NCBI GenBank assembly: GCA_003220955.1
Contig: QHTW01000072.1
Coordinates: forward strand, 1 to 18,775
Length of the DNA stretch: 18,775 nt
Reading direction: 5' to 3'
Source of the DNA: Gemmatimonadota bacterium
GTDB taxonomy: Bacteria > Gemmatimonadota > Gemmatimonadetes > Gemmatimonadales > GWC2-71-9
Below are positions 15,902 through 18,775 of this stretch, piece after piece; the first letter of the stretch is position 1, and each line of letters starts with the position of its first letter. The notes under the pieces were generated by a model. The model had not been told where the DNA came from. It did not search any database and worked only from the letters and a program-made list of their open reading frames with translations. The translations under genes and the position numbers were made by a program.

Positions 15902-16372
15902 GTGGCCGATTTTTCGATGCCCCGGGTCGCCGTTCCGGCGACTTTGTTAATGGCGGGCGGAGGCCAGCGCGAGGGCGAAATTTACGTCATGGAGCGTGTG
16001 CCCCAGCACGCCGGCCCCGAGACGCCGCTCGATATGCTGAATCGCCCGGAAGCGTTCTTTCCGTTTCGCCCCAAGAAGGGCAGTGAGCGCGTCTTGCTGG
16101 TCGCCAAGGCGCGGACTGTGACCTTGACGGTCCCGCGACCCCAGGGGGAGGATTCGGTACGACTCTCCGCCGCCAAGAAGGCCACCATGGAAATCACGCT
16201 GGCGGACGGGTCCACATTGAACGGATGGGCGACCCTCGAGCTGCCCCAGCACCACTCGCGCATCCTCGACTATCTCAATGCCGTGGCCGAGCCGTTCTTC
16301 GCCATCGCAACCGGCGATGGGGTGCATCTCATCAACCGCGCGCACGTCCTGTACGCGCGCCCGGAGGACTGA
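15902..16372 (+). CDS. Unrecognised protein with two copies of a small domain, upstream of the PilT-like ATPase
   Basis: A 156-residue protein, starting at a GTG directly after the previous stop; an ATG at 15917 would give 151 residues. It has no signal peptide. Two halves look alike: about 11-76 (ATLLMAGGGQREGEIYVMER...PLDMLNRPEAFFPF...VLLVAKARTVTLTV) and about 95-153 (MEITLADGSTLNGWATLELP...ILDYLNAVAEPFFAI...VHLINRAHVLYA). The shared pattern is a beta hairpin around a Gly turn, a D-x-L-N helix, an aromatic F-F strand, then L-x-x-x-A-x-x-V. This points to an internal duplication of a small, mostly beta domain. It is three bases from the PilT-like gene and likely co-translated, so a role in surface motility or its control is plausible but unproven. 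Confidence 0.78.
   Translation: MADFSMPRVAVPATLLMAGGGQREGEIYVMERVPQHAGPETPLDMLNRPEAFFPFRPKKGSERVLLVAKARTVTLTVPRPQGEDSVRLSAAKKATMEITLADGSTLNGWATLELPQHHSRILDYLNAVAEPFFAIATGDGVHLINRAHVLYARPED
16363..16367 (+). promoter_or_regulatory. Ribosome binding site of the PilT-like gene
   Basis: GGAGG lies eight bases before the ATG at 16376, inside the last codons of the upstream gene, and fixes the start that includes the extra N-terminal domain. Confidence 0.7.
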
Positions 16373-16375
16373 GGC

Positions 16376-18007
16376 ATGGCGGCACGGCTCGATCCATTTG
16401 TCGATGTGATGCTGCGCGAGCGCGCGGATCAGCTCTACCTGCTGCCCGACGAACCCGTCACGCTCGTGAAGGACGGCAAGCCGCGCAAAGTCTCCAAGCA
16501 GCCGCTCACCGATCAGCACATCTACGCCTTGATGGTCGAGGTCGCGCCGCCCGAGGCGGCCGATAAAATCGACCACCAGTCGGAGACCGAGTTCGAATAC
16601 GCCGCCGGCAACGGACTGGTGCGCGTGCGAATCGTGCCGGAGGGGGGCCGGCTCACCGCAGTGATCTCCGCGATTCGCCCAGCCTCGCAAGACCAAGCCG
16701 CACCGATAGTTGCGCAGTCACGGGAGGCTGAGACGACCGCCACGCGTCCGGCCGCACCGCCGACGCCGCCAGCCCCGAAGCCGGGTGCGCCGGCAAAGCC
16801 GCCCCGGGCATCCGTCATCGCCGCCGCGCCCATGGTGGAGTCGCCGGTGCTGGACACGCCCGCCACGGCGCTGAGCGCCCTGCCCGGTGAGTTCGCCTCC
16901 TCGCAGTACGAGGCCGCCGAGCAGAAACTCGGCAAGCTGCTGCGCGCGCTCGTGCAATCGGGCAGCTCCGATCTGCACCTGCGCGTCGGCGAGCCGGCCA
17001 TGTTCCGCACCCACGGGGAGATCAAGCGGCAATCCGGTTCCGCGCTCAGCATGAACGATCTCGAGCTCCTGGTGCTCTCGATCATGCCCGAACGCAACCG
17101 CGGCGAGTGGAAAGAGTCCGGTGATACGGATTTTGCCTACGACATCGCGGGACTCGCCCGCTTCCGCGTCAACGCCGCGCGCGATCGCAAAGGCCCGGTG
17201 GCGGTGTTCCGCGTGATTCCGGCCAAAGTGGTGACGGTCGAAGAGATGGAGCTCTCCGAGGAGGTGCAGAAGCTCTGTTACCTCAAGAAAGGGCTCGTCC
17301 TGATCACGGGACCGACCGGCTCGGGAAAGTCCACGACGCTCTGCGCGCTGATCGATCTCATCAACCGCACTCGCACGGATCACATCATCACGATCGAAGA
17401 TCCGATCGAGTTCGTGCATGAGAACAAGAAGTGCCTGATCACGCAGCGGCAGGTCCATGTCCACACCGAGAGCTTCAAGTCGGCGCTGCGCGCGGCGTTG
17501 CGCGAGGACCCCGATATCGTGCTGGTCGGCGAGATGCGGGACCTCGAGACGGTCGCGATCGCGATCGAGACGGCAGAGACGGGGCATCTCGTGTTCGGCA
17601 CGCTGCACACGACCCACGCCGCGTCGACGGTCGAACGCATCATCGATCAGTTCCCAGCCGATCGTCAGGCGCAGATCCGGGTCATGTTGTCCGAATCGCT
17701 GAAGGGCGTTATCTCGCAGACGCTCTGCAAGAAGGTGGGCGGCGGGCGCGTCGCCGCGCGCGAGATCCTGCTCGCCACACCCGCGATCGCGAACCTGATC
17801 CGCGAGGGCAAGACGTTCCAGATCCCGTCGATCATTCAAACCAGCAAGAAGCTGGGGATGCTGACGTTGAACGATGCGCTGCTCGAGCTCGTGGAAAAGA
17901 AGGTCATCGAGCCCGACGAGGCGTATGTCCGGTCGGTCGAGAAGGCCGGCCTCGCCGCCAGTCTCAAGGCGAAGGGGTTCAAAATCTCGCTCACACCGGA
18001 GGCGTAG
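16376..18007 (+). CDS. pilT: PilT-family type IV pilus ATPase with an extra, duplicated N-terminal domain
   Basis: Hexameric secretion-type ATPase of the PilT (pilus retraction, twitching) group. The core spans about 182-540: the N-terminal PilT domain SSDLHLRVGEPAMFRTHGEI, Walker A GPTGSGKST (312-320), Asp box TIEDPIEFVH (339-348), Walker B DPDIVLVGEMRD (378-389), His box GHLVFGTLHTTHA (403-415) and REILLATPAIANLIREGK. At 543 residues it is far longer than a normal PilT of about 350-370. The excess is residues 1-100, which resemble the 185-282 domain (ADQLYLLPDEPVTLVKDGKP against SSDLHLRVGEPAMFRTHGEI), followed by a Pro/Ala-rich linker at about 105-170. A PilU-like paralogue or c-di-GMP/two-component-linked motor is possible. 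No pilin or other pil gene lies in the window. Confidence 0.92.
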   Translation: MAARLDPFVDVMLRERADQLYLLPDEPVTLVKDGKPRKVSKQPLTDQHIYALMVEVAPPEAADKIDHQSETEFEYAAGNGLVRVRIVPEGGRLTAVISAIRPASQDQAAPIVAQSREAETTATRPAAPPTPPAPKPGAPAKPPRASVIAAAPMVESPVLDTPATALSALPGEFASSQYEAAEQKLGKLLRALVQSGSSDLHLRVGEPAMFRTHGEIKRQSGSALSMNDLELLVLSIMPERNRGEWKESGDTDFAYDIAGLARFRVNAARDRKGPVAVFRVIPAKVVTVEEMELSEEVQKLCYLKKGLVLITGPTGSGKSTTLCALIDLINRTRTDHIITIEDPIEFVHENKKCLITQRQVHVHTESFKSALRAALREDPDIVLVGEMRDLETVAIAIETAETGHLVFGTLHTTHAASTVERIIDQFPADRQAQIRVMLSESLKGVISQTLCKKVGGGRVAAREILLATPAIANLIREGKTFQIPSIIQTSKKLGMLTLNDALLELVEKKVIEPDEAYVRSVEKAGLAASLKAKGFKISLTPEA

Positions 18008-18014
18008 TCCCGCA

Positions 18015-18775
18015 GTGCGTGTGTGGCGGGGTGCACCATACCCCCTGGGCGCGACGTGGGACGGCCAGGGGGTAAACTTTGCCCTCTTCTCGGAGCAGGG
18101 CACGGGCGTGGACCTCTGTCTGTTCGATGCCCCTGGTCAAGCAGATCAATCGCAGCTCATCTCGCTGACGGAGCAAACCAATCAGGTTTGGCACTGCTAT
18201 TTGCCCGATGCCCGCCCCGGGCAGTTGTACGGGTACCGCGTCCACGGCCCCTACCAACCGCAACAAGGCCTCCGCTTCAATCCCGCCAAGCTCGTCCTCG
18301 ACGCCTACGCCAGGGCCATCACCGGGCCGGTGCGCTGGGACGATACGGTGTACGGCTACACCACCGGCAGCGCCGGGGAGGACCTGACGCGCGACGACCG
18401 CAACTCCGGCGGCGCCATGCCCAAGTGCGTCGTGATCGATCCGGAGTTCGACTGGGAGGGGGACACGTACCCGAACACGCCGTGGCCCGAGACGGTCATC
18501 TACGAGGTGCACGTGAAGGGCTTCACCCTACCTCGGCCTCTGCACCAAGCCCATCATCGAGCATCTCCGCGCCCTGGGCGTGACGAGCGTCGAGCTGCTG
18601 CCGATTCATCACTGCATTAGCGCTCGGCGGCTCGTCGACCGCGGGCTCACGAATTACTGGGGCTACGACTCGATCGGCTTCTTCGCCCCCGACGCGCGCT
18701 TTTCCCTCGAGAATCAAGTCGGCGAATTCAAGCAGATGGTGCGGACGCTCCATGCCGCGGGACTCGAGGTGATTC
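18015..18775 (+). pseudogene. glgX: Glycogen debranching enzyme GlgX, 5' part, frameshifted by a small internal deletion (runs off the right edge)
   Basis: From the GTG at 18015 the sequence reads RVWRGAPYPLGATWDGQGVN, a typical GlgX/isoamylase start. The CBM48 domain and the beginning of the GH13 domain follow (GYRVHGPYQPQQGLRFNPAK, WPETVIYEVHVKGFT). After GFT (ending 18527) the frame fails and meets a stop at 18618-18620. Family homology resumes at 18529 in the +1 frame with YLGLCTKPIIEHLRALGVTS, NYWGYDSIGFFAPDAR and LHAAGLEVI, open to the edge. The family's usual segment of about 13 residues (xxHPxVPxxLRGT) between GFT and YLGL is absent. A deletion of about 38 bases would explain both the shift and the loss. 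A sequencing or assembly error is the alternative. GGAGG at 17998-18002 is a distant ribosome site. Confidence 0.8.

Overview
The window comes from a GC-rich bacterial chromosome. Genes are packed with overlapping or abutting starts, and several start codons are GTG. Two kinds of short palindromic repeat lie between genes, one with arms reading GTCATCCTGAGCGAAG-like sequence and one with arms GTAGGGGCGCAGCA. Together with a PilT ATPase and small proteins of unfamiliar type, this suggests Acidobacteriota (perhaps Vicinamibacteria) or a similar soil lineage. The taxonomic placement is inference; there is no rRNA or marker gene here.

Layout. Bases 1-136 (minus) are the first 45 codons of a xanthine-dehydrogenase-family molybdopterin subunit that runs off the left edge. 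It is divergent from the main block across about 365 bases without a recognisable gene. Bases 502-12890 are ten plus-strand genes in a nearly gapless run: malate synthase (aceB), isocitrate lyase (aceA), CoA-acylating (methyl)malonate-semialdehyde dehydrogenase (mmsA), beta-ureidopropionase (pydC), a small membrane methyltransferase of the ICMT/PEMT type, dihydropyrimidinase/hydantoinase, a class III (AGXT2-like) aminotransferase, an NCS1 nucleobase/hydantoin permease, and the two dihydropyrimidine dehydrogenase subunits (preT, preA). A composite palindromic repeat (12937-13040) separates this block from a convergent minus-strand pair: an ABC half-transporter and, just upstream of it, an unrecognised two-TM protein. 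From 15629 a plus-strand group follows: a 90-residue Cys-rich exported protein, a 156-residue protein built of two copies of one small domain, a PilT-family ATPase with a duplicated N-terminal domain, and the 5' part of glgX, which is broken by a small out-of-frame deletion.

How the genes work together. The permease brings in uracil, thymine or a hydantoin-like compound. PreT/PreA reduce the ring, the hydantoinase opens it, and PydC removes CO2 and ammonia to give beta-alanine (or beta-aminoisobutyrate). The aminotransferase makes malonate (or methylmalonate) semialdehyde, and MmsA converts that to acetyl-CoA (or propionyl-CoA). AceA and AceB are the two enzymes needed to grow on the acetyl-CoA. 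The block therefore reads as a complete pyrimidine-to-central-carbon pathway with the glyoxylate shunt at its promoter-proximal end. The divergent xanthine dehydrogenase hints that purine breakdown lies next door. No transcriptional regulator is encoded in the window.

The most notable points are the fusion of glyoxylate shunt and pyrimidine catabolism in one apparent transcription unit, a methyltransferase of unknown purpose inside it, a perfect hairpin that ends exactly at the mmsA start codon, the domain duplications in the PilT pair, and the damaged glgX.
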